64,000 nucleotides of DNA from Anastatus disparis (lineage: Eukaryota; Arthropoda; Insecta; Hymenoptera; Eupelmidae): NCBI GenBank assembly GCA_017163975.1, contig JAFFSR010000351.1, positions 1,601,001 through 1,665,000 on the forward strand. Reading direction: 5' to 3'. The translations under genes and the position numbers were made by a program. Under the pieces are notes generated by a model. It saw only the letters and a program-made list of their open reading frames with translations. It made no database searches and was not told the DNA's origin. Shown here one piece after another: positions 31,959 to 43,540 of this stretch. Position 1 is the first letter of the stretch, and each line of letters starts with the position of its first letter.

Positions 31959-32718
31959 GAGGCGGTCAGAACCATTTGCCGCTTAGTGGTGCTGTACGTG
32001 AGAGAAGAATATAAAATATTTTTTATACACGGATTTATAATTTAGTAAGACAATTATATACCTCTAATGTTGTCAATAACTCTTGCCATATATATATGTA
32101 GAATAATTATCGATGCTAATCTTGTTTGAAAAGTCTAAAATATTTTTGTAAAGCGAAAAATGCTGCGCGTAGTAGAGCCGATGTAAACATGTATATTTTT
32201 GTTTAGTGCGACAGAGAAAGTAATACTAAAGAATGATGAATACATATGCTCACGCCGGCTCTATCTCGCAATGCATTGTTCGCTTTCCAACAATATTTTA
32301 GACTTTTCAAACAAGATTAGCATCAATAATTATTCTACATTTATATGGCTAGAGTTATTGACAACATTAGAGGTATATTATTGTTTCGGTAAATTGTAAA
32401 TCGCTAAGACAAAATTATTTTACATTTTTCTCTCACTAGGGACCCTCTAGGAAGGGACAAGAAAATGTTGCCGCCATACTGATCTAAGCCGGAAAGGAAC
32501 GGATAAAGTGCTTATAGAAAACATCAGGGGTCGTCTTCGTGGGGAATATTTACTGTCTCTTTCTAACATATTAATTTCTTATGTAGTTTCCGGTTTAGAT
32601 CTCTTGTTTGTTACAGCCAATAGAAAACGCAGAACGAGGTTTCCAGTCCCTTTCTAGAGGGTCCCTATCTCTCACCTGATCACAGCGCTCCCATGCGGCA
32701 AATAGTCTCGACCGCCTC
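31959..32718. mobile_element. TTAA-flanked fold-back element with a nested MITE
   Basis: 760 bp flanked by TTAA at 31955-31958 and 32719-32722. The ends are GAGGCGGTCAGAACCATTTG and, complemented, GAGGCGGTCGAGACTATTTG. The inner arms pair over long stretches (AATAATTATCGATGCTAATC with GATTAGCATCAATAATTATT, and TTTTAGACTTTTC). A 231-bp hAT-type MITE sits in its right arm (32437-32667). No coding capacity; the frame 32199-32399 lies in the stem. Confidence 0.85.
32437..32667. mobile_element. hAT-type MITE
   Basis: 231 bp with terminal inverted repeats TAGGGACCCTCTAGGAAGGG and, complemented at the right end, TAGGGACCCTCTAGAAAGGG. It is flanked by an 8-bp target duplication TCTCTCAC at 32429-32436 and 32668-32675. 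The 8-bp duplication and TAGGG-type termini are the hAT signature. It interrupts the TTAA-flanked element 31959-32718. Confidence 0.88.
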
Positions 32719-32722
32719 TTAA

Positions 32723-33184
32723 GATTAAAATAAGCTATTTTTTAAATGGGTTTAACCACTGAAAAAAAGATTTATTTATGATTGAATAGAAAAAATTTCA
32801 TGTGTTTTTGTGTTCTGTCAACATTGCATGGTTAGGGTTGGATCGAATGCGAGAAGAACACACGGATAACATATGGAATCATACAGAACATACAGTTTTT
32901 AAAAACGTTAACAAAACAATGTTGACAGATCTAGGGTTAGAAATAAAATAAGTCACATTCTACATTATCTATGAGCTTAGCCCGCTCATGCCACCTTAAA
33001 AATACATAAAAATGGTATATTCTGTAATTAATCTAATCACAGTTATTAATAAGCTTCAAATTTTCATATTTACTTATAATTTATATAAAAATAGACATTT
33101 TTTAATGCAAAAAGTTTAAATTGAAAGATTTCTCTGAAATTTTTTATATTATTTTAGTACATTTACTTGACTACTCTTCTTTAA
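32723..33184. other. AT-rich sequence, no gene seen
   Basis: No open frame of note. A short inverted repeat around the word AACATTGCATGGTTAGGG / AATGTTGACAGATCTAGGG near 32820-32940 may be a small relic. Confidence 0.45.
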
Positions 33185-34395
33185 GGAGTCTCATATGTCA
33201 GCTATGGTTTGTTGTTCATAAATATTAAAAGTTTAAAGAACTCTTTAAAATTTTGATAAAAATTAATTTATACCTAGAAAAAAATTTCTGCAAATTTTCA
33301 AGTAGTCTTATCAACTAATTTTATAGCACTGCGTGATTTAAATCCGCGCTTAAATCCCGCTGAGCCGATAGTTAAACGATAAATTTTTACGCTGTTCGAT
33401 AATGAATATAACGCTGAATTCACTTAAATCACGCACTTATAATAAGCGATATTTTGATATTTGGATTATTTTTAAGAGTTTATTCATCGATAATGATGAG
33501 GTGTAGATTATTGCAACTCTTTTATATAGATATTTTTCAAAATAAATAACAATTATAAGCGTGTTCAATACGTGTAAAACCAAAGTTAATATCAGTGTAA
33601 CATGTGAAGCGAAGAGGTAGTCATTTCGACGCTCTAAGACTCCGTCGCGTCTGTGATTCCCCTAAACGTAACTGCTAATACAATACATAAGTTACCAATT
33701 GTTGCTCCTACGGCCCTAATACATATATGAAAGGAAATTTAGATTTTTATTATTACAGAATTAATTTCAACAGTTTGACATAATATTATTTCATGTTTTA
33801 TATATATTTTTTATTTTTTTCTATTTATTATTCGCGAAGTGCTTAGATTTTGCTTCTTTGCAGTTTTCGCTTTTTTTTACGATTCATCATTAGTAGAATG
33901 CCTAGTTTTGCTGGTAAATAGAATTCGTTTTTTTAATGAATTATCATTCGTGGAGTGCATAACCTTTGTTTGTTATTGAATTTTGAGAGTATAGATGTAG
34001 TGTGGCGGATTTAAATCACTCGAGCTATAAAATAGTATACGATATTCGCGACTTAAATTCACCTATTATTACACGGCGTTTAGGACCCTCGCTGACGCTC
34101 GGGCCCTAACTTCGCCGTATAATAATAGGTGATTTAAGTCGCCCATATCGTAATATACTATTTATATATGTACTCACTCGAAGTTCGCGTGTTTTGTATC
34201 TCATAGTAGTAAAAAGATAAACTTTAAATGAGCATAAATAATAAAATCAGTCGATAAGACTAACTAAAAATTTGCAGAGATTCTTTTCCAGGTATAAATT
34301 AATGTTTTTCAAAATATTGAAGAATTTTTTAAACTTTTGATTTTTATGAACAACAAACTATAGCAAACTATAGCTAGCATATGAAACTCCTAGCA
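33185..34395. mobile_element. Fold-back element of about 1.2 kb with an internal hairpin
   Basis: The outer arms (about 33185-33320 and 34255-34395) are inverted copies: AGGAGTCTCATATG with CATATGAAACTCCT, TGTTGTTCATAAA with TTTATGAACAACA, and TTTATACCTAGAAAA with TTTTCCAGGTATAAA. The interior holds a strong hairpin at 34028-34165. I could not fix a target duplication. Confidence 0.7.
34028..34165. repeat. Hairpin with GC-rich loop
   Basis: The arms pair as TAAAATAGTATACGATAT with ATATCGTAATATACTATTTA, GACTTAAATTCACCTATTAT with ATAATAGGTGATTTAAGTC, and CACGGCG with CGCCGT. The loop reads GGACCCTCGCTGACGCTCGG. It resembles in layout the hairpins at 24904-25106, whose loop has GAGCGAAGCGAGGG. 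Confidence 0.75.
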
Positions 34396-36755
34396 ATAAT
34401 GATTTTTTAATAATAATTACATTTCAAAACATATAACGGGGAATGTATTCGAGAAAAAATAGAAAATTAAAGTGACGGTGTCAAGATTCGAATTATTATT
34501 TTACCATCAACCTCTGATATTTTCAATTATTAGAGTCATAACATTTTCCTTTTAGATAAACTACTTATTTTAATAAGTTATTTAAGAAAAATTGTAGTAA
34601 ATAATTACACTAGCAATAGAGTATTTTGTAATTATTTTTTCTTTATTATGTTCTATTTTTATTTTAATTTGATGTAAAATGTTTTTAAATTTATTTAACA
34701 GTTACAAAATTATTAACTAGACCTACGAATAAATACTTCATGATTTTCAGTTAAAAAGTTTGTACAATACTTGTACTTTCTGTACAATTCATAATAATTT
34801 ATACTAAAATAATTATGTTTAGACTTTCTACATTTACGTAAATATTTTATTCTTCAATTAAAATTTTCAAAAATATTAAAACTAGTACATTAACGGAAAT
34901 AGTCTAGTAAATAATTAATATTGAGATATTATACTTTGTTAAAGAAATAAAATCTCATAAAGTTATTTTTTTTTAAGTAACAAAATTATATCAGACAAAA
35001 TAATTATAACAAAGTAATAAAACAGGATCTCATTTTTTGCGTTATGACATTTATAAAAGCAGAACATAATTAAAGCTCACCAAGTACCACCGTTTTAATT
35101 TCATGAACAGGTAATAGAGAAACGAGTTGAAGTAGAAAACAAAAACAATCAACTTTTACTTTTCACTTTGAAAGAAAATAATTGATACTATTCATGCATG
35201 CGTAAAAAATTTTAAATATACAAATATTCAATTTTTAAAATTCAATACAAAGTATTTAAAAGAAAAGAAAATTATAGTTTTTAAACAGCTCTTATTTCAA
35301 TGTTTACTACGTAATACAAGAAATCAACCTAGGCGAGTGTCCATGTATTTCTTACGTACTGATGAAGAAAAGTGCGTTCACGAGTAAGGAAATAAAATAG
35401 TAATAGAATTTTTTTATGCACATCAAATTAGTTGCTACATTATTTATGTACATTAAAATATATTTAACATTAAAAAAAAATGAATTTTATACATATTTTA
35501 TATTAAAATTTTGTGTGGGCATCTATTGGTATTGATAAATCAGTTCGTAATTCAACGTCTCAGTAATTGGCAGGGAGCTACCTACAGCTAAAATCATATG
35601 ATATCAAACCTAACCTTAAAGCGCACTCTAATGATACACTTGAATAATTGATTTTTTATTCTATCAATTGATTGTAAATTAATGGTAAATTAATTGTAAA
35701 TTTTTAATTATTTTATAAATAACTATTTATAAAATAATTAAAAATATTATAAAATAAATATAAAATTATAAATGTTTGCATATACAAGTGGCCAATAAAT
35801 CGTACCAGTATTTTGGGACACTAGGACATCATTATTTTGCTGGTCCAAGTACTGGTACCTTGAAATGATAATACTTTTACGTTTATTTCACTATTGTTGT
35901 TGATTAAATTACTTTTTTTCATTTTCAACAATCAAATAAATCAACGTTTGTCTATATATCCAAAAATTTTAATCATTTTTGAAATTTATGTTAATAATAA
36001 TCTTATCAAATGTTCCACGTGTCCCTAAACGGCCAATAATAGGTACATTTACCTTATTAGTATACATTATGAATTAAATTTAAAAAGTTTATTAAATCAA
36101 AAAATTCAGAAATTTCAAACTTTAGATATTCTATATTATTCACCAAGGGAGTTAATTTCAAAAATCTCTTAAATCGTGTGACAAACATACGATTTAAGGC
36201 ATTTTTAATTAACTCCTGTAATGAATATACGATTTTTTTACACGAGGCGCGAATAGTGGGTGCTTTTTATTCTGCCGGTAGGAAGAAAAGTACCCACTTT
36301 TAGCGAAGTGTGTAAAAATAATTATTTATACTTATTATTTAATTATACTTATTATTATGCAGTAATTATTTTATTCATAAATAGTATATTTGAACAATAT
36401 TTTAACAATTTATATAATAAAATTAATAATGTAATAAAATAAAATAAATGCAAATGGTATTAAAAAAATGATTACAATACTTATTTTATTATCGAAATAT
36501 TCGAACACTTTTATTCCAATCAGAATTATAAGAATACTTTAGCTTAAGAGATTTTGTTATTTATTTGTATATATTTCAAAATTGAAAAAAGGGACTCGCT
36601 ACTAATGTCTTAATGTATACGTATATGCGTATATACGTGAGATTTTTTATTTCATGTGTATTTTTAAATAATAAGCTAAAAATCAATCTAAATTTGTTAC
36701 TCCATGTTGTTTGAAATTCGTTAATATTTAAAAAAATGTATACATTAATTAAAAA
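34396..36755. other. AT-rich intergenic sequence
   Basis: No gene recognised over about 2.3 kb. There is a small palindrome at about 36143-36222 (GGGAGTTAATT paired with AATTAACTCC, enclosing ATCGTGTG/ACGATTT) and an ACCAGTATTTTGGGACAC / GTCCAAGTACTGGT pair near 35803-35863. The frame at 36260-36442 is AT-rich and has no domain. Confidence 0.55.
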
Positions 36756-36994
36756 GTGTGCGCTGTGTGTGTGTGTGTGGGTGCGTGCGTGCGTGCGTGC
36801 GTGCGTGCGTATTTGTGTGTGTGTGCGTGCGTGCGTGCGTGTGAGTGTGTGTATGTGTGTGTGTGTGGGTGCGTGCATGCGTGTGTGTGTGTGCGTGCGT
36901 GCGTTCGTGCGTGCGTGTGTGTGTGTGTGCGTGCGTGCGTGTGTGTATGGGTGCGTGCGTGCGTTCGGTCGTGTGTGTGTGTGTGCGTGCGTGC

Positions 36995-37065
<71 letters not shown>

Positions 37066-37172
37066 CGTGCGTTCGTATGTGTATGTGTGTGTGTATGTAT
37101 GCGTGCGCATCTGTGCGTGTGTGTGTGTGTGTGTATGTATGCGTGCGCATCTGTGCGTGTGTGTGTGTGTTC
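36756..37172. repeat. (TG)n and (GTGC)n microsatellite
   Basis: About 415 bp of GT, GTGC and GTAT repeats on the plus strand, with a pure (TG)n core at about 37001-37061 and tandem GTGCGTGCGTGC blocks elsewhere. A 48-bp unit near the right end is duplicated (GTATGCGTGCGCATCTGTGC at about 37098 and 37138). All open frames here (Cys/Val- or His/Thr-rich, both strands) are products of the repeat. Confidence 0.97.
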
Positions 37173-37307
37173 AAATTTTAAAAAATTTTGATTTTTCATT
37201 TTTTTTGTACTTTAAATGAATTACTCGAAGAATTTGCTTAAAAATTTGTATGGGTAATTTTTTTCACTGCCAAAAAAAGAAAAAACTGATTTTTCTAGTG
37301 CGTTTTT

Positions 37308-37380
37308 ACTAAAGTCAAAAAGCAGAAGTAACATAACGAGCTTTTTGTCTAGACCCGATCTGATGTCGTCAGTTAATTTT
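37308..37380 (-). pseudogene. Short LINE reverse transcriptase fragment
   Basis: On the minus strand this stretch encodes DDIRSGLDKKLVMLLLF followed by DFSK, the start of the RT palm. It closely matches the corresponding part of the LINE at 39240-39320 (DIRSGLDEKLVTLLLLFDFSK). It is isolated, so it is a broken copy of the same LINE family. Confidence 0.7.
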
Positions 37381-37621
37381 AGTATAGCTGCGTATGTACG
37401 TCAAGTATAGTGTCGTTGTCGTCTACAAAAATCAGGTTAATCTATGTGCGAGACGATGGAGCAATATGCGAGGCACCTTGCTGGACCAACTGAAGCAAAA
37501 GCTCAGTGGATAGCTTTTTAAGAATCTTTGATCTTCAAAAGCCGTTCTTAGAGTTTTAGATCTCCTATTACAAATTTAAATAAAAAATTTGGAGTTGAAT
37601 CTATGAAGGATTCAATCAGAT

Positions 37622-39460
37622 AAATAGATAGATATTTTTATTGTATATCATAATACAAAGGGAATGTAATACGAATTATGAATATAATAACAAATATTGC
37701 ATATAAAACAATGTATAAATATAAAAATATTGCATGCAAAACAATGTATAAATATAAAAATATTGCATGCAAAACAATTGTTTTAACATTAATGTGTAAA
37801 TACGAAAATATTACAGTTGATATCACAGTCAACTACTAAACCTAATAATACTGAATGAGTAAGTCATAACAAAAGAAGTGATATCACAGATACAAAAAAA
37901 TGATACAATATACGCAACAATCCTATAAATCAAAAGTCAGTCACACAATATTTATCAGTCATAGTGTATAAAAATTTTTATTTATAATACAAAATAAAAA
38001 ATAATAAATAATGCAATAAAATAATAAGCGTATGCAATAGTACAAAATGCAGTCAAAATAATAAAAATAAGTAAAGCATTCACTCACTAACAATTCACAC
38101 AATAAATACAATTATAGCTTGAGCCTATATATGGGACATCACATGATAGTTAATTAACATATAAATAGAAAATAAAATTAAGTTCATTCGAGGTCGAGCA
38201 AGCACCTCCTCAGAGCTGACTTTAACCTGCTGAGCAATGGAAGATTCTTTATATCAGCAGGCAGGAAGTTCCAAAAATGCGCACCTTGAACTTGAAAGGA
38301 ATTCCTTCTAGTCTCAATACGCATGAAGGGCACCGCGAAATCCCTAATCTCTCCCCTAGGGGCTACCCTAGGTACATATCTAGTGAAGAGACACACTAGA
38401 TACTCGGGAGTATTCATGCGCGCGTTTTCGTACATAAGTACAGCCATAAAATACTGTCTTCTCGCATCAGTACGCAGCTGAGCTAGCGCAGCTGTATAAG
38501 GAGAGATATGATCGCCCGTTTTCACGCCTAATACGTATCTCACACATGAATTTTATAGTCTTTGTAATCGTCTTTTCAACTCTGGCGAGGCATCGAGGAG
38601 CACTACTAAGCAGTAGTCAAGATGTGGAAACAGCAGGACGGTTGCAAGTTGTTTGCGCAGAGCCTCAGTGGTATACCGTTGAAAAAACCGTAAGCCGCAC
38701 ATGGTCCTAATAAACTTCTTAGTCAACATATTAATGTGTGGCTCCCATGATAACTTAGAGTCAAGCACAACAACATGGCTCGTAACGGCATCAGAGAAAG
38801 ATATACCTACACCACCTTCATTAATAAATTGACCATTGCTAAAAACGATTGCCTTAGTTTTTCTTGCATTTAATGTGAGAGAAACATCAACAGCCCACTC
38901 CGACACTGCCTTAGCTGCCCTCTGTAGAATACGAATACCTTTATTCACATCCTCATAAGAGACCTGCGTATAAATTTGCAGGTCATCCGTATATAATAGG
39001 TACTCGACGCTTCCAGAGTTGAGGGTGTCACATATATCATTCATATAAAGGCAAGACAACAGAGGCCCCAGCACTGAACCCTGTGGAACTCCTAAATTGG
39101 TTATTAGCTAATTTGATTTTTTTTTTAAATGCGTGGAAAGTATTTGTTTCTTATTCGATAAATAGGAGCCAATGCACTCGAGTACAGCCCTGCAAAACCC
39201 CATCGATCTGAGCCTTGCAAGTAGTTTGGAGTGCGAGATCGTGTCGAAATCCTTACTAAAGTCAAACAACAGTAGTAATGTGACGAGTTTCTCATCTAGA
39301 CCTGATCTTATGTCGTAAATAAGTTTAAGTATGTCTGAATACTTTATACTCCTTGACCTGAATGACATCATCCGAAATAGACGGACCTGGCCAGGTCTCA
39401 GCCACTCTAAATATGTCGTAAGAAGGACTACCACTAAGGGATTCATGCACCTGTCCAATG
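37622..39460 (-). pseudogene. LINE 3: 3' part with RT, frameshifted
   Basis: A minus-strand non-LTR element whose 3' end carries an ATAGATAGATATTTTT-type tail at 37622 (plus strand), like LINE 1. Frames 39458-39108, 39074-38553 and 38543-38184 together show LLLFDFSKDFDTISH, SVLGPLL, an altered catalytic box YLLYTDD, KLSWEPHINML, LLFPHLDYCLVVL and RYVLGVKTGDHIS. Frameshifts near 39090 and 38548 and an altered PQGS region separate them. The first 40 or so codons of the upstream frame overlap an out-of-frame endonuclease piece (VAETWPGPSISDDVIQVKEY, near 39425-39340), so endonuclease sequence has been joined directly to RT by deletion. Confidence 0.85.
37636..37795. repeat. 35-bp tandem repeat in LINE 3 3' region
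   Basis: Two to three copies of a 35-bp unit containing AATGTATAAATATAAAAATA and TTGCATGCAAAACA between about 37690 and 37790, near the LINE 3' end. It may be part of the LINE 3' untranslated region. Confidence 0.6.
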
Positions 39461-39464
39461 TGAG

Positions 39465-40554
39465 CTCTTAACGAAATCACATTCAGAAAGTACGCTCGCA
39501 ACTTACCCCTCCTCCCTGTACGACCCCTAAAGGAGGCCTAGCGCAGTCATTGTGGAGAGGCCACATTCAAAGTTATTGCGTTATTTATAGTAGATTCTTG
39601 ATTTAAATTCCTCTTAGTGTTTTGAGGTTTAATTAATATATTATTAATGGAGGTAACATTATTCATGTATGCTAGAGCTTTATCGTGTTTCAGATTATTA
39701 GGCGCGTTAACATCATTCTGTACATTACATTTAAATTCATCCAATAATTGATCTAAATTGTGTTCGCCCTTAAATCTATGTACTCAGATCAGAGTTTTTT
39801 GTAAATGAAATGGCAGGAGGACGGTAAATAACTAAAACCAACACAGATTCAGAGCTACCAACCTTAAGAGCAGGCTGAACTAACTGTTTTTGTCTAATAG
39901 AGTTTTTATCATTTGTCGAAACACCATCCGTTGTATCAAGAAAAAAATAGTAGCACCCGCTAGATATTAGTATAATAAGTAAATTTTGTAATAACAATCG
40001 AATTATTTTATTGCGTAGTTTTTGAATAATATGAGACCTGCTAACAAACTAGAATATAATCTATCTTTTTTAGTAGGTCACATATTATTCAAAAACTACA
40101 CAATACAATAATTTGATTGTTATTACAAAATTTACTTATTATATTAATATCTAGCGGGGGCTACTATTTATTTCTTGATACAACAGATGGTGTTTATACA
40201 AATGATGAAAAACGCTATCAGACAAAGACAGATACTTAGGCCCTCTGTTAACGAAACAGAAGATATATTCCGGTACCTCTGGTTCACCACTGCAAGGAAA
40301 ACATTTGGCACGTTAAGGAAGTGTGCTTGTGAGACATCGTGCGTCTGCTGCATCGGCAGCGAAAAATACGGTGCTGATGTTACTTCGTTACAGTGGCTAT
40401 CTCTGTAGAATGTCAACGCTTGCCTCGAGGTGCACGAGGGGTGCTACTGTGTAAATCAAGGCAGAGTCACATATGTTAAGCGTGCGTTGTTATAGCTTTG
40501 ACTGCCACACCATCACGACACCTGAAATCTAGTGCCGGCATCGTGCCGCACAAC
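39465..40554 (-). other. LINE debris interrupted by a fold-back element
   Basis: On the minus strand, 39744-39547 keeps an open stretch that looks like a LINE interdomain linker (NNLKHDKALAYMNNV). 39890-39780 shows the endonuclease block VLVIYRPP. Between them and further right the sequence is scrambled, and 39909-40207 is a palindromic insertion. The segment 40208-40550 carries an open frame in both orientations with no recognisable motif. Confidence 0.5.
39909..40207. mobile_element. Small fold-back element, about 300 bp
   Basis: A near-perfect palindrome. The left arm includes AAACACCATCCGTTGTATCA, AGATATTAGTATAATAAG and TTGAATAATATGAGACCTG, and the right arm carries their complements in mirrored order. 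TCATTTGT and ACAAATGA lie at the outer edges. No target duplication could be separated from the arm. It interrupts a LINE endonuclease remnant. Confidence 0.8.
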
Positions 40555-40840
40555 CTAGTCACCTTCGCTGTACGTGCGAAATGTTTTCCGTGTGCTAGTA
40601 GTAGTTGTGGTATTTGAAAAAGCCAATATATCACATTTTAAACTATTTTTAACGTGAAGGGCAACTCCTCCTCCATGAAGGTTTCTGTCCTGCCTAAATA
40701 TTCTATACCCTTTAATCTGAATGATGTCATCCGAGACAGTCGGTCCCAACCAGGTCTCAGCTACTCAAAATAGATCGTAAGTCCGCTCGCAGTGCACCTC
40801 TTTTCCCTGTTCGAGTCCCTGAGGAGACTATTCTTAGGTC
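40555..40840 (-). pseudogene. LINE endonuclease N-terminal fragment
   Basis: On the minus strand, AETWLGPTVSDDIIQ-like and GYRIFRQDRNLHGGGVALHV match the start of the LINE endonuclease, including the RGGG-type turn before the ALHV strand. It is close to the out-of-frame piece near 39340-39425, so two copies of the family lie here. It ends abruptly near 40600. Confidence 0.7.
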
Positions 40841-41126
40841 TTACATGATCGAACATCTAAGAGAGAATAAGAGAGCTTGGATAGGTTCACGCTCTTTTAT
40901 ATTATTTCATAAACCTTCTATGAAGTTCTATTTCTCACTAAAGAATTATACATTAGAAAATAGAATATTCGATAAAATTCGTTTTATATATTTGCCAAAA
41001 GAACATTTAATTAAAATAAATAAATTTGTTGGAGAAACATTTTATTTCCTTCACATTCCAAAAGACTATTTTTAATAATTTATTTTATTATTAATTAACT
41101 AAAAAAGTTAATCTTTTATATTTTAA

Positions 41127-41510
41127 GAGGTCACGTATCTCCGTCCTTTTCTAATCGAAGAATTATTGTTTTTGCAATAACTAATAACTTTAGCAAAAAA
41201 TAAAGAGATAGCCCCATCTCGTATTACAAAAAGCAATATTTTCTTCGATGAGAAATAATTCATTTTATCTATTCTTTTTCAAGAAAACCTTGAAAAACCG
41301 AGTTGTTTACCATAACCTCTATGTTTCAAGTTTTTCAATGTTTTTTTTTAAAAACGAAGCAATAAAATCAATTCTCTCTTATCAAGAAAAATATTGCTTT
41401 TTGTAATACGAGATGGGGCTATCTCTTTATTTTTTGCTAAAGTTATTAGTTATTGCAAAAAATTCGATTCTTTGATTAGAAAAGGACAGATATATTGATA
41501 GTACTTTTCA
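41127..41510. mobile_element. Fold-back element of the TTAA family, decayed
   Basis: The left end TTAAGAGGTCACGTATCTCC lies at 41123-41142. The arms pair over GCCCCATCTCGTATTACAAA and AAAAATAAAGAGATAGCCC, centred near 41300. The right end (AAAAGGACAGATATATTG, about 41480-41500) has lost a clear TTAA. The internal words AGCAATATTTTCTT and CTTGAAAAAC are shared with 55436-55812, so the two belong to one family. Confidence 0.7.
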
Positions 41511-41560
41511 TGAAAAAAAATAGAACATTCCATTTCTATATTCATTTTACTGTATATATA

Positions 41561-43218
41561 TGGGGCGTTTCATATCAACTCACCTGGTCAAAAAATAAAA
41601 ATCGCTAAAAATCTGGGAAAATGTTCTATTTGATACCCAAAATACCCAAAAAAATTTTTAGAGCTCTAGGTCAAAGAGGTCAAGAGCAAGAGGTCATGGA
41701 GTTTTGTGATTTTTTCAATTTTTTTGTAAAATCATCATTTTTAATATTTTTTTATTAAAAAACTAAAGGTTTTAGAAAAAAATGTATGAAGACATTTTTT
41801 GTTGAAAATTATGTGTAGAAACTATACAAATTTTTTCCAATCCCAAAGCTGCTATCTTCTGATTGGTCCATTATATATTTTGATGTGATTTTCAATAACT
41901 TTTCTTCGCCAAGGTTGATTTTACTCATTTGGCACTAAAAGTTTGTAATTTTTATAACCTTTCACTGAAATTTTCCCCTACATGGTAAAATAACTCTACA
42001 GGCAGTTATGGTACTTTTTATTTAAGGTATCAAGACTGAGTTTTAAGCCTGAAAAAAAATGAAATTGAAATGTAGTCATAATTTGTTTTTGTAATTATAT
42101 TAATTAATAAAACTTCTTTTTACCTTAAATATATATTAAATACAAGACTTTGACCTAAAAATAATTTTAAAAACCCCATCCGTTGGTTAAAATCCTTTGC
42201 TCTTGTCGATAACTTGATTTTTAAAATTTTTTTACTTACCGTAGAGTTTCTCAGCTAATTTTCAATTAATTGACCTGAAAATTTCCACAGATCTCTAATT
42301 TATATATCTTCACAAAATAATAGTTTTAGTTTTAGGAAAAAAAAATAATTTCTAAGTTTGGTTTAGAAAAAGTTGAAAAAAATCAATATTTTTGTGAATT
42401 TCATACAAGTAATTCAGTTCAACATTTACTTTAACTTATCTTATCAAAATTCCAGAACTATTATTTTGTGAAGATATATAAATTAAAGATCTCTGGAAAT
42501 TTTCAGGTCAATTAATTGAAAATTAGCTGAGAAACTCTACGGTAAGTAAAAAAATTTTTAAAATCAAGTTATCGACAAGAGCAAGGGATTTTAACCAACG
42601 GATGGGGTTTTTTAAAATTATTTTTAGGTCAAAGTCTTGTATTTAATATATATTTAAGGTAAAAAGAAGTTTTATTAATTAATATCATTACAAAAACAAA
42701 TTATGACTACATTTCAATTTCATTTTTTTTCAGGCTTAAAACTCAGTCTTGATACCTTAAATAAAAAGTACCATAACTGCCTGTAGAGTTATTTTACCAT
42801 GTAGGGAAAATTTCAGTGAAAGGTTATAAAATTACAAACTTTTAGTGCCAAATGAGTAAAATCAACCTTGGCGAAGAAAAGTTATTGAAAATCACATCAA
42901 AATATATAATGGACCAATCAGAAGATAGCAACTTTGGGATTGGAAAAAATTTGTATAGTTTCTACACATAATTTTCAACAAAAAATGTCTTCATACATTT
43001 TTTTCTAAAACCTTTAGTTTTTTAATAAAAAATATTAAAAATGATGATTTTACAAAAAATTGAAAAAATCACAAAACTCCATGACCTTCTGCTCTTGACC
43101 TCTTTGACCTAGAGCTCTAAAAAATTTTTTGGGGTATGTTGGGTATCAAATAGAACATTTTCCCAGATTTTCAGCGATTTTTATTTTTTGACCAGGTGAG
43201 TTGATATGAAACGCCCCA
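41561..43218. mobile_element. 1.66-kb fold-back element with arms of about 800 bp
   Basis: One of the longest inverted repeats in the window. The left end TGGGGCGTTTCATATCAACT mirrors the right end AGTTGATATGAAACGCCCCA. The arms remain nearly identical inward (for example CCAATCAGAAGATAGC and its complement, AAACCCCATCCGTTGG, and GATATATAAATTAGAGATC-like words) to a centre near 42390. (TA)n tracts flank both ends. No coding capacity; 43146-43358 is a spurious frame. Confidence 0.92.
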
Positions 43219-43238
43219 TATATATATATATATATATG

Positions 43239-43540
43239 GGACATTTCACACCAACTGGAAGAGCAGAAAAATGAAAATCTCTGAAACTCTAAGAATATAT
43301 TCTTTTTGTTACCCAAAAACTGTAAAAAATTTTCAAGGATTTTGATTGAAAGGATCAAGAGCTATAGATCCTTGAAATTTGGAAATTTTTCAAAATTTTT
43401 GGAAAAGTCCCAACTTAATCATTTTTTTCTGAAAATCCTGATGTTTTAGAGATAGATTCATAAGGATACTTCTTGTTGTAAATGAAGAGCAGATTTAGCA
43501 TGATTCTTTACAGACCTGAATTTCGAAGTTTTCTATTAGT
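43239..43540. mobile_element. Truncated left arm of the family C fold-back element
   Basis: From GGGACATTTCACACCAACTG it matches the left arm of 12957-13975 over about 300 bp (GAAAATCTCTGAAACTC, GATCAAGAGCTATAGATCC, AATCCTGATGTTTTAGAGA) and stops abruptly at 43540, where Helitron sequence starts. The right arm is missing. Confidence 0.82.

Noticed and set aside
36576..37219. Several overlapping open frames of 120-207 codons on both strands
   Set aside because: They translate the (TG)n and (GTGC)n microsatellite into Cys/Val or His/Thr repeats and exist in every frame.
40175..40416. Open frames on both strands at 40168-40416
   Set aside because: Overlapping antiparallel frames starting inside a palindromic MITE; no domain in either.
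40845..41075. 76-codon frame starting with ATG, HLRENKRAWIGSRSF
   Set aside because: Mixed composition and a clean ATG made it tempting, but there is no recognisable domain, no second copy and no context, so I do not call it a gene.
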